From NCBI RefSeq assembly GCF_003937945.1, contig NZ_RSEC01000063.1, forward strand, positions 248,001 through 312,000: a DNA stretch of 64,000 bases, given 5' to 3'. A model generated the notes under the pieces. The model saw nothing but the letters and a program-made list of their open reading frames with translations. It was not told where the DNA came from and did no database searches. Origin of the DNA: Amycolatopsis eburnea. Its GTDB lineage: Bacteria; Actinomycetota; Actinomycetes; Mycobacteriales; Pseudonocardiaceae. Each line of letters begins with the position of its first letter. Position 1 is the first letter of the stretch. Both the position numbers and the translations under genes were made by a program. Shown here in pieces: positions 1 through 10,400 of the stretch.

Positions 1-2
1 GT

Positions 3-54
3 CCGTGAATGCCACATCGAGGGCCCTCGGGGTCGCTCGATGTGGCATTCACGG
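3..54. terminator. Perfect 19-bp hairpin repeat
   Basis: Arms at 3-21 and 36-54 are perfect reverse complements (CCGTGAATGCCACATCGAG on the left) around a 14-nt loop. No T-run follows. It lies outside any gene and is of the same kind as the hairpins at 25181 and 34381. A factor-assisted or bidirectional terminator for a gene left of the window is likely. Confidence 0.6.
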
Positions 55-442
55 TTTTCGGCCGGCGCGACGCCCGTGCGCCGTGGTCGAGGACGGGTCG
101 TCGACGACCGGAACCTCGTCGCGGGCAGAACCCGCGATCCCCTGTGGACACCGCGGCCCGGGTCGCGCGGCCGCTCGATCCTGGATCGATTTCGTGAAAT
201 GGGTTGTCGGTGAATATCCGACCGGCGAACCACGCAATTCGGATGCGTCACGGCCGGTAGTCGATCGAGTGTCCACAGTGGCAAGTGGGCCCGCTTCGGG
301 AGTGGATCACGTGGGAAATTCCTGCGTCTGGTCCAGGATCGATAGGTCATTCGGCTGAACTCTGCGGATTGCGTATCCCCACGCGACGACTTGAGCCTTA
401 ACCTTGCGTGATTCTTCGCCATGAATCGCACTGGGGAGTGAG
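55..442 (+). promoter_or_regulatory. Gene-free upstream region of the NRPS/PKS operon
   Basis: About 390 bases without a supportable gene: the open frames crossing it have no family signature and no ribosome binding site. By position it must hold the promoter of the operon that starts at 443. No clear -35/-10 pair could be fixed by eye. A partial copy of the word TCCACAGTGG lies near 270. The base composition becomes more AT-rich between about 195 and 440, as expected for a regulatory region. Confidence 0.4.
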
Positions 443-511
443 ATGAAGTCGACGTCACCGCCGTGGTTTCCGCGCGCCCATTCGCCGTCGGGGGCCGACA
501 CCGAGCGATGA
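443..511 (+). CDS. 22-codon leader ORF coupled to the first megasynthase
   Basis: ATG at 443 is preceded by GGGGAGTGAG, the best ribosome binding site in this region. The frame encodes 22 residues, proline rich (PPWFPR at residues 6-11), and its TGA at 509-511 overlaps the ATG at 508 of the synthase gene as ATGA. The synthase start itself has no good ribosome binding site, so translational coupling through this leader is the simplest reading. No family is recognised. It could be a coupling or attenuation peptide, or the true operon start could be a non-coding leader. The evidence is the site and overlap geometry only. Confidence 0.45.
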   Translation: MKSTSPPWFPRAHSPSGADTER

Positions 512-3500
512 CGCAAGACGGCTGCATCAGACGTTTCGCGGGAATCGCGGGGCAGTCGCCCGACCGGATCGCGGTCGTCGAGCACGGCTCGGCGGTGAGC
601 TACGCGCGGCTGGCCGGGCTGGCCGGCGGGCACGCCGCCCGGCTGCTCGACGCCGGTGTCCGGCCGGGGGAGTTCGTCGGCCTGCTGACCGGGCACGGGA
701 CCGGCGCGATCGCCGCGATCCTCGGCACCCTGGCCGCGGGCTGCACCTACGTCCCGCTCGACCCGACGTTCCCGCGGGACCGGCTCGCCCACCAGGTCGC
801 GGCGGCGCGGGTGTCGGCCGTGCTCACCATCCCCGAGCACGCCGGCCTCGCGGAAGCGTTGTGCCGCAGCACTTCCGCCCGGGTCGTCGCGACCGGGCCG
901 GACACCGCGCCGCTGCCGGTGCCCGACCCGGACCCGGACGCGCCGGCCTACGTGCTGTTCACCTCCGGCTCGACCGGCACGCCGAAAGCGGTCGCGCAGA
1001 CCCACCGCAACCTGCTGCACGTGGTGGACAACCAGATCGCGACGCTCGGCATCACCGCCGCCGACCGGCTCAGCCTGCTGGCTTCCTTCGGCTTCGACGC
1101 GGCGATCCCGGACCTCTACCCGGCGCTGCTGACCGGCGCCGCCGTCGTGCCGGTGGACGTCCGGGCCCACGGCGTCGCCCACGCCGCGCGCGAACTCGCG
1201 CGGCACCGGGTCACCGTCTACCACTCGACGCCGACGGTCTACCGCCACCTCCTGGACGCGCTCGACGGCGACCTGCCGTCGGTCCGGACCGTCCTGCTGG
1301 GTGGCGAGCAGGCCACGTACGCCGACGTCCGCCGCGGCCGCTTCGCCCCGGATTGCGTGTACGTCAACGGGTACGGCGCGACCGAGGTGACCTTCGCCGC
1401 GCAGTACCGGCTGAGGGCCGACGACGTCCCCGCCGGAGCCACCGGCCCGCTGCCGATCGGCACCGCGCTGCCCGGCTACACGCTCACCGTGCTCGACGGC
1501 GGCGAGCTCGAAGTCAGCGGCGAATACCTGGTCGACGGCTACTTCGACCAGCCGGGCCCGGCGTTCGGCATCACTGCCGGCGGCGTCCGCAGCTACCGCA
1601 CCGGCGACCTCGGCGAGCTCCGGCCGGACGGGACCGTCGTCTGCCTCGGCCGCCTCGACCGGCAGGTGAAGGTGCGCGGGTTCCGCGTCGAGCTGACCGA
1701 GATCGAGGCCCGTCTCGGCGAACAGCCCGGGGTCGCCGAAGCCCGCGCGATCGTGCGGGACGGCGAGCTGCTCGCCTACGTCGTGCCGGCCGGGAAGCCG
1801 GACGTGACGGCGCTGCGGGCCGCGCTGGCCGCCGTGCTGCCCGGGCATTCGGTGCCGTCCGCGGTCGTCGCCGTCCCGGCGTTCCCGCTGACGGTCACCG
1901 GGAAGCTCGACGAGGAAGCGCTTCCGGACCCCCGCCCGCCCGCGCCCGTCGCGGCCGGGCCGATGACCGCGGCGCAGCGGCGGGTGCACGGGATCTGGGC
2001 CGCCGTGCTCGGGCACGACGGGTTCGGCCTCGACGACGCCTTCTTCGACGTCGGCGGGCATTCGCTGCTGCTGGGCCGGGTCCAGCAGCGGCTGGCCGCG
2101 GCGGCCGGCGTGGACGTCCCGCTGCTCGCCCTGCTGGAGCACCCGACGGTCGCGGCGCAGGCCGCCTACCTGGAACCGGCCACTGAGGACGGTCCCCGTG
2201 CCGCACCTGCCGGAGCCGAGGAGGACGAGCCGGGCAGCGACCTGATCGCCGTCGTCGGGCTCGCCTGCCGGTTCCCGGGCGCGCCCGACGCGGACGCGTT
2301 CTGGTGGAACCTCTGCGCGGGCACCGACGCGGTCCACGACTACACCGACGACGAACTGGCCGCGCTCGGCATCGGGCCCGGCCTGCGCGCCGACCCCGCG
2401 CACGTGCGGGCCGGCGGCCGCCTCGACGGGGTCGAAGACTTCGACGCCGGGTTCTTCGGGTTCACCGCGGAGGAAGCGGCGCGCACCGACCCGCAGCACC
2501 GCCTGTTCCTGGAGACCGCGTGGCGGGCGCTGGAGGACGCGGGCCGCGACCCGGCGCGGGAGCACGGCCCGGTCGGGGTGTTCACCTCCGCCGGGGTCAA
2601 CCGGTACTTCCTGTTCCACCTCTTCGGGAACCCGGCCGTCACCGGCGACGTCGACCCCGACGACTGGGAGGGACGGCTGCTCGGCCGCCAGCTCACCGAC
2701 CACCTGCCCGGCCAGGTCGCCTACCGGCTGGGGCTGACCGGGCCCGCGGTCGCCGTCCAAAGTGCCTGCTCCAGCTCGCTCGCCGCGGTCGGCCTGGCCG
2801 CGCAGAGCCTCGCCGAATACCGCTGCGACCTGGCGATCGCCGGCGGGGTCAGCGTCACGTGGCCGCGGTACCGCGCGGGTGGCCTCGCGTCGGCGGACGG
2901 CCGGTGCCGCTCGTTCGACGCGGCGGCCGACGGCGCCGGGTTCGGCTCCGGCGCCGGTGTCGTGGTGCTGCGGCGGCTGTCCGACGCGCTCGCCGATCGC
3001 GACCACATCCACGCCGTGCTGCCCGGCTGGGCGATGACCAACGACGGCGCCGACCGGGCCGGGTACGCCGTGCCGAGCCCGGCCGGCCAGGCGGCCGCGA
3101 TCGCGGAGGCGCTGGCCGTGGCCGAAGTGGACCCGGCCGAGGTGAAGCTGATCGAGGCGCACGGCAGCGGCACGCCGTTGGGCGACGCCATCGAAGTCGC
3201 CGCGCTCAACCGGGTGTACCGCGACGTCCCGCCCGGCACGTGCGCGCTCGGCTCGGTCAAGACGAACATCGGGCACCTCGACGCCGCCGCCGGGGTGGCC
3301 GGCCTGATCAAGGCCGTGCTCGCGGTGCGCCACGGCGTGATCCCGCCGAACCTGCACTTCACCGCGCCGCACCCGGAAGTCGACCTGGCCGGTGGCCCGT
3401 GCTTCGTGCCGGTCAAGGCCACCGACTGGCCCGACGCGCCCCGCCGGGTGGCCGGGGTCAGCGCGTTCGGGCTGGGCGGCACCAACGTCCACGTCGTCGT

Positions 3501-3939
3501 CGAAGAACCACCGGCGCCGGGCTCGCGCGTGACGGCCGAGGGGCCGCACGTCCTGCCGGTGTCGGCGCGCGACCCGGAAGCCCTGCGCCAGGCCCTTTCC
3601 GCGCTGCGGGACCGGCTCGCCGCCGACCCGCTGGACCTTGCCGACGCCGCGTACACCCTCGCGGTGGGCCGCCGCGAGTTCGCCTGCCGCGCGGCGGTGG
3701 TCGCTTCGACGGCCGAGGAAGCCGTCGAAGGCCTCGGCGCCCTCCTGGCCGAAGGCAGCAGCGTGGCCGGACCGCCTGGTGCCGCGCGGGAGCTGGCCTC
3801 GCGCTGGACCGCCGGCGCCGACGTCGACTGGACCGCCCGCCACGACGGCGCCGAGCCGGGGCGCGTGCCGCTGCCCGGATACCCGTTCCAGCGCGTGCGG
3901 TGCTGGATCGACCCACCGGTTCCGGGACACCACCCGTGA
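508..3939 (+). CDS. Hybrid NRPS/PKS, A-PCP-KS without AT or ACP
   Basis: Megasynthase of 1143 residues. Adenylation domain at about 1-490 (FTSGSTGTPK, GYGATE, YRTGD, Lys in TVTGKL). Read by eye its specificity residues are D-A-P-H-L-G-G-F-A-K, matching no standard code known to me. A PCP follows with GGHS at about residue 520. A ketosynthase spans about 578-1003 with intact Cys754 (SACSSS), His885 (EAHGSG) and His923 (NIGHLD). After the KS a short linker runs straight into a post-AT-type tail (RVPLPGYPFQR) with no acyltransferase between, and no ACP follows. With no condensation domain in front, this is probably the loading protein of the line. The start at 508 is preferred over in-frame ATG/GTG at 463 because it overlaps the stop of the leader ORF. 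Confidence 0.85.
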   Translation: MTQDGCIRRFAGIAGQSPDRIAVVEHGSAVSYARLAGLAGGHAARLLDAGVRPGEFVGLLTGHGTGAIAAILGTLAAGCTYVPLDPTFPRDRLAHQVAAARVSAVLTIPEHAGLAEALCRSTSARVVATGPDTAPLPVPDPDPDAPAYVLFTSGSTGTPKAVAQTHRNLLHVVDNQIATLGITAADRLSLLASFGFDAAIPDLYPALLTGAAVVPVDVRAHGVAHAARELARHRVTVYHSTPTVYRHLLDALDGDLPSVRTVLLGGEQATYADVRRGRFAPDCVYVNGYGATEVTFAAQYRLRADDVPAGATGPLPIGTALPGYTLTVLDGGELEVSGEYLVDGYFDQPGPAFGITAGGVRSYRTGDLGELRPDGTVVCLGRLDRQVKVRGFRVELTEIEARLGEQPGVAEARAIVRDGELLAYVVPAGKPDVTALRAALAAVLPGHSVPSAVVAVPAFPLTVTGKLDEEALPDPRPPAPVAAGPMTAAQRRVHGIWAAVLGHDGFGLDDAFFDVGGHSLLLGRVQQRLAAAAGVDVPLLALLEHPTVAAQAAYLEPATEDGPRAAPAGAEEDEPGSDLIAVVGLACRFPGAPDADAFWWNLCAGTDAVHDYTDDELAALGIGPGLRADPAHVRAGGRLDGVEDFDAGFFGFTAEEAARTDPQHRLFLETAWRALEDAGRDPAREHGPVGVFTSAGVNRYFLFHLFGNPAVTGDVDPDDWEGRLLGRQLTDHLPGQVAYRLGLTGPAVAVQSACSSSLAAVGLAAQSLAEYRCDLAIAGGVSVTWPRYRAGGLASADGRCRSFDAAADGAGFGSGAGVVVLRRLSDALADRDHIHAVLPGWAMTNDGADRAGYAVPSPAGQAAAIAEALAVAEVDPAEVKLIEAHGSGTPLGDAIEVAALNRVYRDVPPGTCALGSVKTNIGHLDAAAGVAGLIKAVLAVRHGVIPPNLHFTAPHPEVDLAGGPCFVPVKATDWPDAPRRVAGVSAFGLGGTNVHVVVEEPPAPGSRVTAEGPHVLPVSARDPEALRQALSALRDRLAADPLDLADAAYTLAVGRREFACRAAVVASTAEEAVEGLGALLAEGSSVAGPPGAARELASRWTAGADVDWTARHDGAEPGRVPLPGYPFQRVRCWIDPPVPGHHP

Positions 3940-3996
3940 ACCGCACGCACCACCACCCGGCCGCCACCGCGGCCGGGCCGAACTGGGGAGTTCTTC

Positions 3997-6900
3997 GTGA
4001 CCGACACGCTGCCCGTCGCGGGCACGCACGGCCCGCCACTGTCCTACCCGGACACGACGGTCGCCGGACTCGTCCTGGCGCAGGCGGAAAGGACGCCGGA
4101 CGCGCTCGCGGTGCGGCAGGGCGGCACCCGGCTCACCTACGCTGAGCTCGTCGCCGCGGCCTGGGGCGTCGCCGCCGTGCTGCGCGAGCGCGGGGCCGGC
4201 CCGGAGACCCGCGTCGGGGTGTGCGCGCACCGGACGCCCGCCCTCGTCAGCACCGTGCTCGGGGTCCTGCTGTCCGGCGCCTGCTACGTCCCGCTCGACC
4301 CCGGCGGGCCGCGCGCCCGGCTGAGCGCGATCGCCGCCGACGCCGGGGTTTCCCTCGTGATCGGCGACGCGGCCGTCGCGGAATTCGGTGCGGTGGCGGG
4401 GCTCGACGTCCCGCCGCCCGCCGCGCCCGGCCACTGCCCGGCCACGCCGGACACCACCGCGCACGTGCTCTACACCTCCGGCTCGACCGGGCGGCCCAAG
4501 GGCGTGCTCACCAGCCACCGCAACATCGTCGCGTTCGTCACCGGGTTCGCCGCCCGGCTCGGCGTCGGCCCCGGCACCCGGACCCTCGGCATCTCCTCAC
4601 TCGGGTTCGACGCGTTCACGATGGACGTCTTCGTGCCGCTGTCGGTCGGCGGCTCGGTGCAGCTGGCCGGGACGGCGGACCGGGCGGACCCCGAGCGGCT
4701 GCGGCGATTCATCGTCGAGCACGACGTCGACTGGGGCTTCATCACCCCGACCCTGCTGTCCCTTGTGGACCCGGCCGACGTGCCCGGCTGGCGGACAGTG
4801 GCCTGCGGTGGCGAGCCGGTGCCCGCCGAGCTGGTCGCCCGCTGGCTGGCGGGCCGCCGGTTCTTCCACGTCTACGGCCCCACCGAGACCACCGTCGTCG
4901 TGGTCACCGACGAGGTGACCGGCGTGCCCGCCGACCCGCTGCCGCTGGGGACGCCGACGCCGGAGCACCGCGCCCACGTCGTCGACGACGAGCTGCGGCC
5001 GGTCCCGCCGGGCGAAGTCGGGGAGCTGCTGATCGGCGGTCCCGGTCTCGCCGCGGGGTACCTCGGCAGCCCGGAGCTGACCGCGAAGAAGTTCGTCGAG
5101 GACCCGTTCACGCCGGGGGAGCGGCTCTACCGCACCGGCGACCTGGCCCGGCTCCGCCCCGACGGCAGGCTGGAATTCGCCGGCCGCGCCGACCGGCAGG
5201 TGAAGATCCGCGGGCAGCGGATCGAACTCGGCGAGGTCGAGGCCGCGCTGGGCGCCCACCCGGACGTCGGTGCCGTCGCCGTGGAAGCCGTGCCCGGGCC
5301 GGGCGGCACCCGGCTGGTCGCGTTCGTGAGCCCCGCGTCCGCACCGTCCGATGCGGACATCCACGCGTACGCGGGCGAGCGGCTCACCGAAGCCATGCGC
5401 CCGGCCGTGCTCCGCCGCCTGGACGTGCTGCCGGTCAACCCCGTCACCGGGAAGATCGACCGGCCCGCGCTGCGTGCCCTGGCCGGCGACGAGCCGGTCG
5501 AGGACCTGGGCGGTTCGCCGGTCGCCGCGGTGTGGCGGAAGGTGCTCGGCCCGGGTGCCGGACCCGACTTCCTGCGCTCCGGCGGCGATTCGATCACGGC
5601 GATGCGCCTGGTCGCGGCGTTGCGCGCGGACCTGGCCGCCGACGTGTCCGTCGAAGACGTCTTCACGGCACGGACCCTGGACGAGCTGACGCGGCGGGTC
5701 GCCGCGGCCGCTCCGCTCACCGGCCCGGGCCTGACCACCGGGCACGCGCCCACGCTGTCCCCGCCGCAGCGGCGGCTGTGGTTCCTCGACCAGCTCGCCC
5801 CGGACGCGGCGCCGTACAACATCGCGATGGCCTTCCGGCTGACCGGACCGCTCGACGTCGGCGCGCTGCGCGCGGCCTTGCGCGCGGTGGCCGAGCGGCA
5901 CGACGTGCTGCGCTGGCGGATCCGGCCCGTCGACGGTGTCCCGCGGGCGGAGTGCCTGCCGCCCGGCGACGTCGAGCTGCCGGTGCTCCCGGTGACCGAA
6001 GCCGAAGTGGGTGCCCGCCTGGCCGCCGACGCGGCCGCGCCCGTCCGCCTCGACCGCGAACCGCCGTGGCGCGTACGGCTCTACGAGCTGGGGCCCGACG
6101 AGCACGTGCTCGGGTGCACGCTGCACCACGCCGTGTTCGACGGCTGGTCGCAGGAACTGCTCTGCGCCGACCTGGCCGCGGCCTACCGCGGCGAGACGCT
6201 GCCGCCGCTGCCGGTGTCCTATGCGGACTACGCGGTCTGGCGCGCGGACCGAGACCGTCGCCGTGAAGCCGTCGACCTCGCCTGGTGGACCGAGCACCTC
6301 GCGGGCGCGCCGTCCACAGTGGACCTCCCGCGCGACCGGCCGCGCCCGCCCGTGCAGACCTACCGCGGCGCGACGCACCACGAGGCGTTCCCGGACGGCG
6401 TCGCCGAAGCCGCCGGCGCGCTGGCCGCCCGCACCGGGACCACCCGCGCGGGTGTCGTGCTGGCCGCGTTCGGGCAGCTGCTGCACCGGCTGACCGGCGG
6501 GGACGACCACCTGGTCGCCACCGTCGTCGCGGACCGGCAGCTGGCCGAAACCCAGGACGTCGCCGGGTTCTTCGTGGACATCGTCCCGGTGCGGCTGCGC
6601 GGCGGGGACGCGGACTTCACCACCCTCGCCCGCGACAGCGGCGCCGAGCTGCTGGCCGCGACCGCGCACCCGGCGGCCCCGATCGACCGGCTCGTGGGCG
6701 CGCTCGGCGTGCCCCGCGACCCGTCGCGGGCGCCGCTGGTGCAGGTGATGGTCAACGTCCTCGGCTTCACCGAGCCCCGGCTCGACCTGCCCGGCGTGCG
6801 GGGGACGTGGCTTCCGGTCGAGAAGCCGGGTTCGCCGTTCGACCTGACCGTCTACGTCCTCGAGCACGGCGTCGAGCTGCTCTACAACCCGGACCTGTTC

Positions 6901-7431
6901 GACGCGGCCCGGATGTCCGCGCTGGCTCAGGACTTCACGGCGCTGCTCGCGGCGCTGGTCGCCGAGCCGGACCAGCCGGCCGGGACATGCGCGCCGGAGC
7001 TGCCGCGCGCGGCCGTCCGGACGCCCGCGCCGGAAGCGGCCGCGCCGCCGAAGGCCGAGCCCGCGCCCGCCGTCGACCCGGCCGCGCTGGCGGCGACCGA
7101 AGCCCTGATCGCCGCGACCTGGCGGGAGGTGCTCGGCCTCGACGCCGTCCGGGTGACCGACAACTTCTTCGACGTCGGCGGGCATTCGCTCGCCCTCGCG
7201 AAGGTGCACGCCGAGGTCACCGCCCGGCTCGGCCGCCGGATCCCGATGGTCGACCTCTTCACCCACCCCACCGTCCGCGCCCTCGCCACCCACCTCCACG
7301 CGGGGGCCGCGCCCAGCCCGGAACTCGCCAGGGCCGCCGAGCGGGTCGCCGCCCGCCGGGGGCGCACCCCGTCCAGAAGACCCCGCCGCAGTGCCGGCAC
7401 GACCGGCCACGAACAGGAGCGACCGCAGTGA
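3997..7431 (+). CDS. NRPS, A-PCP-C-PCP
   Basis: Protein of 1144 residues starting at GTG with GGGGAG eight bases upstream. Order: adenylation domain about 20-495 (YTSGSTGRPK, VYGPTE, YRTGD), PCP with GGDS (Ser532), condensation domain about 575-1000 with HHAVFDG (His710 onward), then a second PCP with GGHS (Ser1064). The A-domain code read by eye is D-A-M-F-A-G-V-V-V-K, suggesting a hydrophobic amino acid without naming it. No adenylation domain lies between the C domain and the second PCP, so that carrier must be loaded in trans or act as acceptor for a non-amino-acid group. The 57-bp gap to the previous gene is the largest between synthase genes. The stop overlaps the next start by 4 bases. 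Confidence 0.88.
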   Translation: MTDTLPVAGTHGPPLSYPDTTVAGLVLAQAERTPDALAVRQGGTRLTYAELVAAAWGVAAVLRERGAGPETRVGVCAHRTPALVSTVLGVLLSGACYVPLDPGGPRARLSAIAADAGVSLVIGDAAVAEFGAVAGLDVPPPAAPGHCPATPDTTAHVLYTSGSTGRPKGVLTSHRNIVAFVTGFAARLGVGPGTRTLGISSLGFDAFTMDVFVPLSVGGSVQLAGTADRADPERLRRFIVEHDVDWGFITPTLLSLVDPADVPGWRTVACGGEPVPAELVARWLAGRRFFHVYGPTETTVVVVTDEVTGVPADPLPLGTPTPEHRAHVVDDELRPVPPGEVGELLIGGPGLAAGYLGSPELTAKKFVEDPFTPGERLYRTGDLARLRPDGRLEFAGRADRQVKIRGQRIELGEVEAALGAHPDVGAVAVEAVPGPGGTRLVAFVSPASAPSDADIHAYAGERLTEAMRPAVLRRLDVLPVNPVTGKIDRPALRALAGDEPVEDLGGSPVAAVWRKVLGPGAGPDFLRSGGDSITAMRLVAALRADLAADVSVEDVFTARTLDELTRRVAAAAPLTGPGLTTGHAPTLSPPQRRLWFLDQLAPDAAPYNIAMAFRLTGPLDVGALRAALRAVAERHDVLRWRIRPVDGVPRAECLPPGDVELPVLPVTEAEVGARLAADAAAPVRLDREPPWRVRLYELGPDEHVLGCTLHHAVFDGWSQELLCADLAAAYRGETLPPLPVSYADYAVWRADRDRRREAVDLAWWTEHLAGAPSTVDLPRDRPRPPVQTYRGATHHEAFPDGVAEAAGALAARTGTTRAGVVLAAFGQLLHRLTGGDDHLVATVVADRQLAETQDVAGFFVDIVPVRLRGGDADFTTLARDSGAELLAATAHPAAPIDRLVGALGVPRDPSRAPLVQVMVNVLGFTEPRLDLPGVRGTWLPVEKPGSPFDLTVYVLEHGVELLYNPDLFDAARMSALAQDFTALLAALVAEPDQPAGTCAPELPRAAVRTPAPEAAAPPKAEPAPAVDPAALAATEALIAATWREVLGLDAVRVTDNFFDVGGHSLALAKVHAEVTARLGRRIPMVDLFTHPTVRALATHLHAGAAPSPELARAAERVAARRGRTPSRRPRRSAGTTGHEQERPQ

Positions 7432-10400
7432 CGAACGACCTCGAACCGGGTGCCGAACCCATCGCCATCGTCGGGATGGCCGCCCGGGTCCCCGGCGCCG
7501 GCGATCTCCGGCAGTTCTGGCGCAACCTCGTCGACGGGGTCGAGTCCATCAAGCCCGCCACCCGCGAGGAACTGCTCGCCCGCGGTGCCGATCCGGCCAC
7601 TTTGGACGATCCCAGCTGGGTCAACGCGACCACGGTGGTCGAGGGCTTCGACGAGTTCGACGCCGACCTGTTCGGCATGACCAGCCGCGAAGCCGAGATC
7701 ACCGACCCGCAGCACCGGGTCTTCCTCGAAGCGTGCCACTCGGCGCTGACCGACGGCGGCTACGACCCGGCCCGCTACGGCGGCGCGATCGGCGTCTACG
7801 GCGGCACCGGGCGGACCGGCTACCTGATCGAAAACCTGCTGCGCAACGAGCGCGTGATGGCCTCGCAGCACGGCGGCATCGGGATGTCCACCGGCAACCA
7901 GCCCAGCTACCTGACGACGTCGGTGTCCTACAAGCTGAACCTGCGCGGCCCGAGCCTCGCGATCCACACGGCGTGCTCGACGTCGCTGGTCGCGGTGCAC
8001 CTGGCGTGCGAGGCCCTGCGCAACGGCGAGTGCGACCTCGCGCTGGCCGGCGGGGTGAACCTGGAGATGCCGCACGGCATCGGGTACATGGGCGTCGACG
8101 GCTTCACCTCCCCGGACGGGCACGTGCGCGCGTTCGACGCCGGCGCCAACGGCACGGTGTGGAGCAGCGGCGTCGGCGTGGTCCTGGTCAAGCGGCTGTC
8201 CCAGGCGCTGGAGGACGGCGACCACATCCGCGCGGTCGTGCTCGGCAACGCGATCAACAACGACGGCGCCACCAAGGTCGGCTTCTCCGCGCCGAGCGTC
8301 GCCGGGCAGACCGAGGCCATCGCGCAGGCGGTCGGCATGGCCGGGGTGGACCCGCGCACGATCGGCTACGTCGAGGCGCACGGCACCGGAACCGCGCTGG
8401 GCGACCCGATCGAGATCACCTCGCTGTCCACTGTGTACGGCCACGGCGTGCCGGACACCGGCTGGTGCGCGATCGGCTCGGTGAAGTCGAACATCGGCCA
8501 CCTGTCCCAGGCGGCCGGCGTCGTGGCGCTGATCAAGACCGTGCTCGCGATGGAGCACGGGCTGATCCCGCCGACCATCAACTACGAAGAACCCAACCCG
8601 GGCATCGACTTCCCGAACAGCCCCTTCCACCCGGCCACCACCGTGACCAAGTGGGAGGCCGCGGACACCCCGCGCCGGGCGGGGGTCAGCTCCTTCGGCG
8701 TCGGCGGCACCAACGCGCACGTCGTGCTGGAGGAAGCGCCCGCGCCGCGGCGGCACCGCCGCCCGCACCCGGCCCACCTGCTGCGGGTGTCGGCGAAGAC
8801 ACCGGAAACCCTGGCCACCGCCGTCGAGCGGCTCGCCGACCGGCTGGCCGGGGACGTCGACCTCGACCTCGCCGACGTCGCGCACACCCTCGCCGCGGGT
8901 CGGACCGAGTACCCGCACCGCGCGGTGGTCGTCGCGCGCGACGTCGAAGACGCGGTCGACGGGCTGCGCGATCCCCGTCGGCTCGCCACCGGCCAGGCCG
9001 GCGAACTCAAGGTGGCGTTCCTGTTCTCCGGGCAGGGTTCGCAGTACGCCGGGATGGGCGCCGAGCTGTACCGCAGCGAGCCCGTCTTCGCGACCGCGTT
9101 CGACGAGTGCTGCGAGCTTTCCGGCCTGCCCGGCCTGAAGGAACTGGTCCTCGGCCGCGGCGGGGACGCCGAACTGCGCGAGACGCGGTACACCCAGCCC
9201 GCCCTGTTCGCCGTCGAGTACGCGCTGGCCCGGCTGTGGCTCAGCTGGGGTGTGCGGCCGGGCGCGATGCTCGGGCACTCGGTCGGGGAGTACGTCGCCG
9301 CGACCGTGGCCGGGGTGTTCACCCTCGCCGACGCGATGCGGCTGGTCGTGCGGCGCGGCGAGCTGATGCAGTCGATGCCCGCCGGCGCGATGCTCGCCGT
9401 CCAGCTCGACGAAGAATCGGTCGCGAAGCGGCTGCCGGACGGGCTGTCCATCGCCGGGGTCAACGGGCCGGGGACGTGCGTCGTCGCCGGGCCGTCCGCC
9501 GCCGTCGCGGACTTCGCGTCGCTGCTGAAGTCGAGTGACGTGCAGTGCCGGGAACTGGTGACCTCGCACGCGTTCCACTCGCCGATGATGGACCCGATCC
9601 TGGCCGAGTTCACCGAAGCCGTGGCCGCCGTGCCGCGGTCGGCGCCGTCGCTGCCGTTCCTGTCGAACCTGACCGGTGGCTGGATCACCGCCGAGCAGGC
9701 CACGGATCCGGCGTACTGGGCGGCGCACCTGCGCCAGGCGGTCCGGTTCGGCGACTGCGTGCGGACGCTGGTCGGCGGCGGCGAGCGGTGGGCGCTCGTC
9801 GAATGCGGCCCTGGCCACCAGCTGGCCGGGCTCGCCCGCGGCCAGGTGCCGAAGGGCCTGCCCGCACCGCAGCCGAGCCTGCCCGGCCGCACCGACCGCG
9901 AGGGCGACGTCGAAACCCTGTACGCCGCGGCCGGTCTGCTGTGGACACACGGGGTGCCCGTCGAGCCCACGACGTCCGGGTACCGCGTCCCGCTGCCCGG
10001 CTATCCCTACGCACGCAAGCGGTACTGGGTCGACCCGGATCCGAAGGGGACGGTCGTCCAGCCGGCGGAGCCGAGCGGACCGCTGCCCCTCGACGAGTGG
10101 TTCGCGGTCCCGTCCTGGCGCCAGGCCGGTCCGGACCTGCGGCGGGAGCCGTTCGCGTCCTGCCTCGCGTTCGTGGACGACGACGTCCTGCCCGGTCTCC
10201 TGCGGGATGCCGGGGTCGTGGTCACCGAGGTCCGGCCCGGTGCCGAGTTCGCCGTCACCTCGACGGGGTTCACCCTGCGGCCGGGCGTGCGGGCGGACTA
10301 CGACGAGCTGGTCACCGCCCTCGGCGAGCGGCCGGAGCGAGTGGTCCACGCGTGGGCCCTCGGCGGCGGCGAAACCGGGATGGCCGCCCAGGAGCGCGGG

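Noticed and set aside
463..507. Upstream start for the first synthase
   Set aside because: In-frame starts exist here but lack a ribosome binding site, and the 15 extra residues are outside the A-domain fold. The ATG at 508 overlaps a leader ORF stop.
307..4518. Very long - strand open frame (over 1400 codons) opposite the first two synthases
   Set aside because: It is a shadow: GC-rich third positions on the + strand suppress stops on the other strand. The translation is Arg/Gly/Ala rich without motifs, while the + strand shows complete A, PCP and KS domains.
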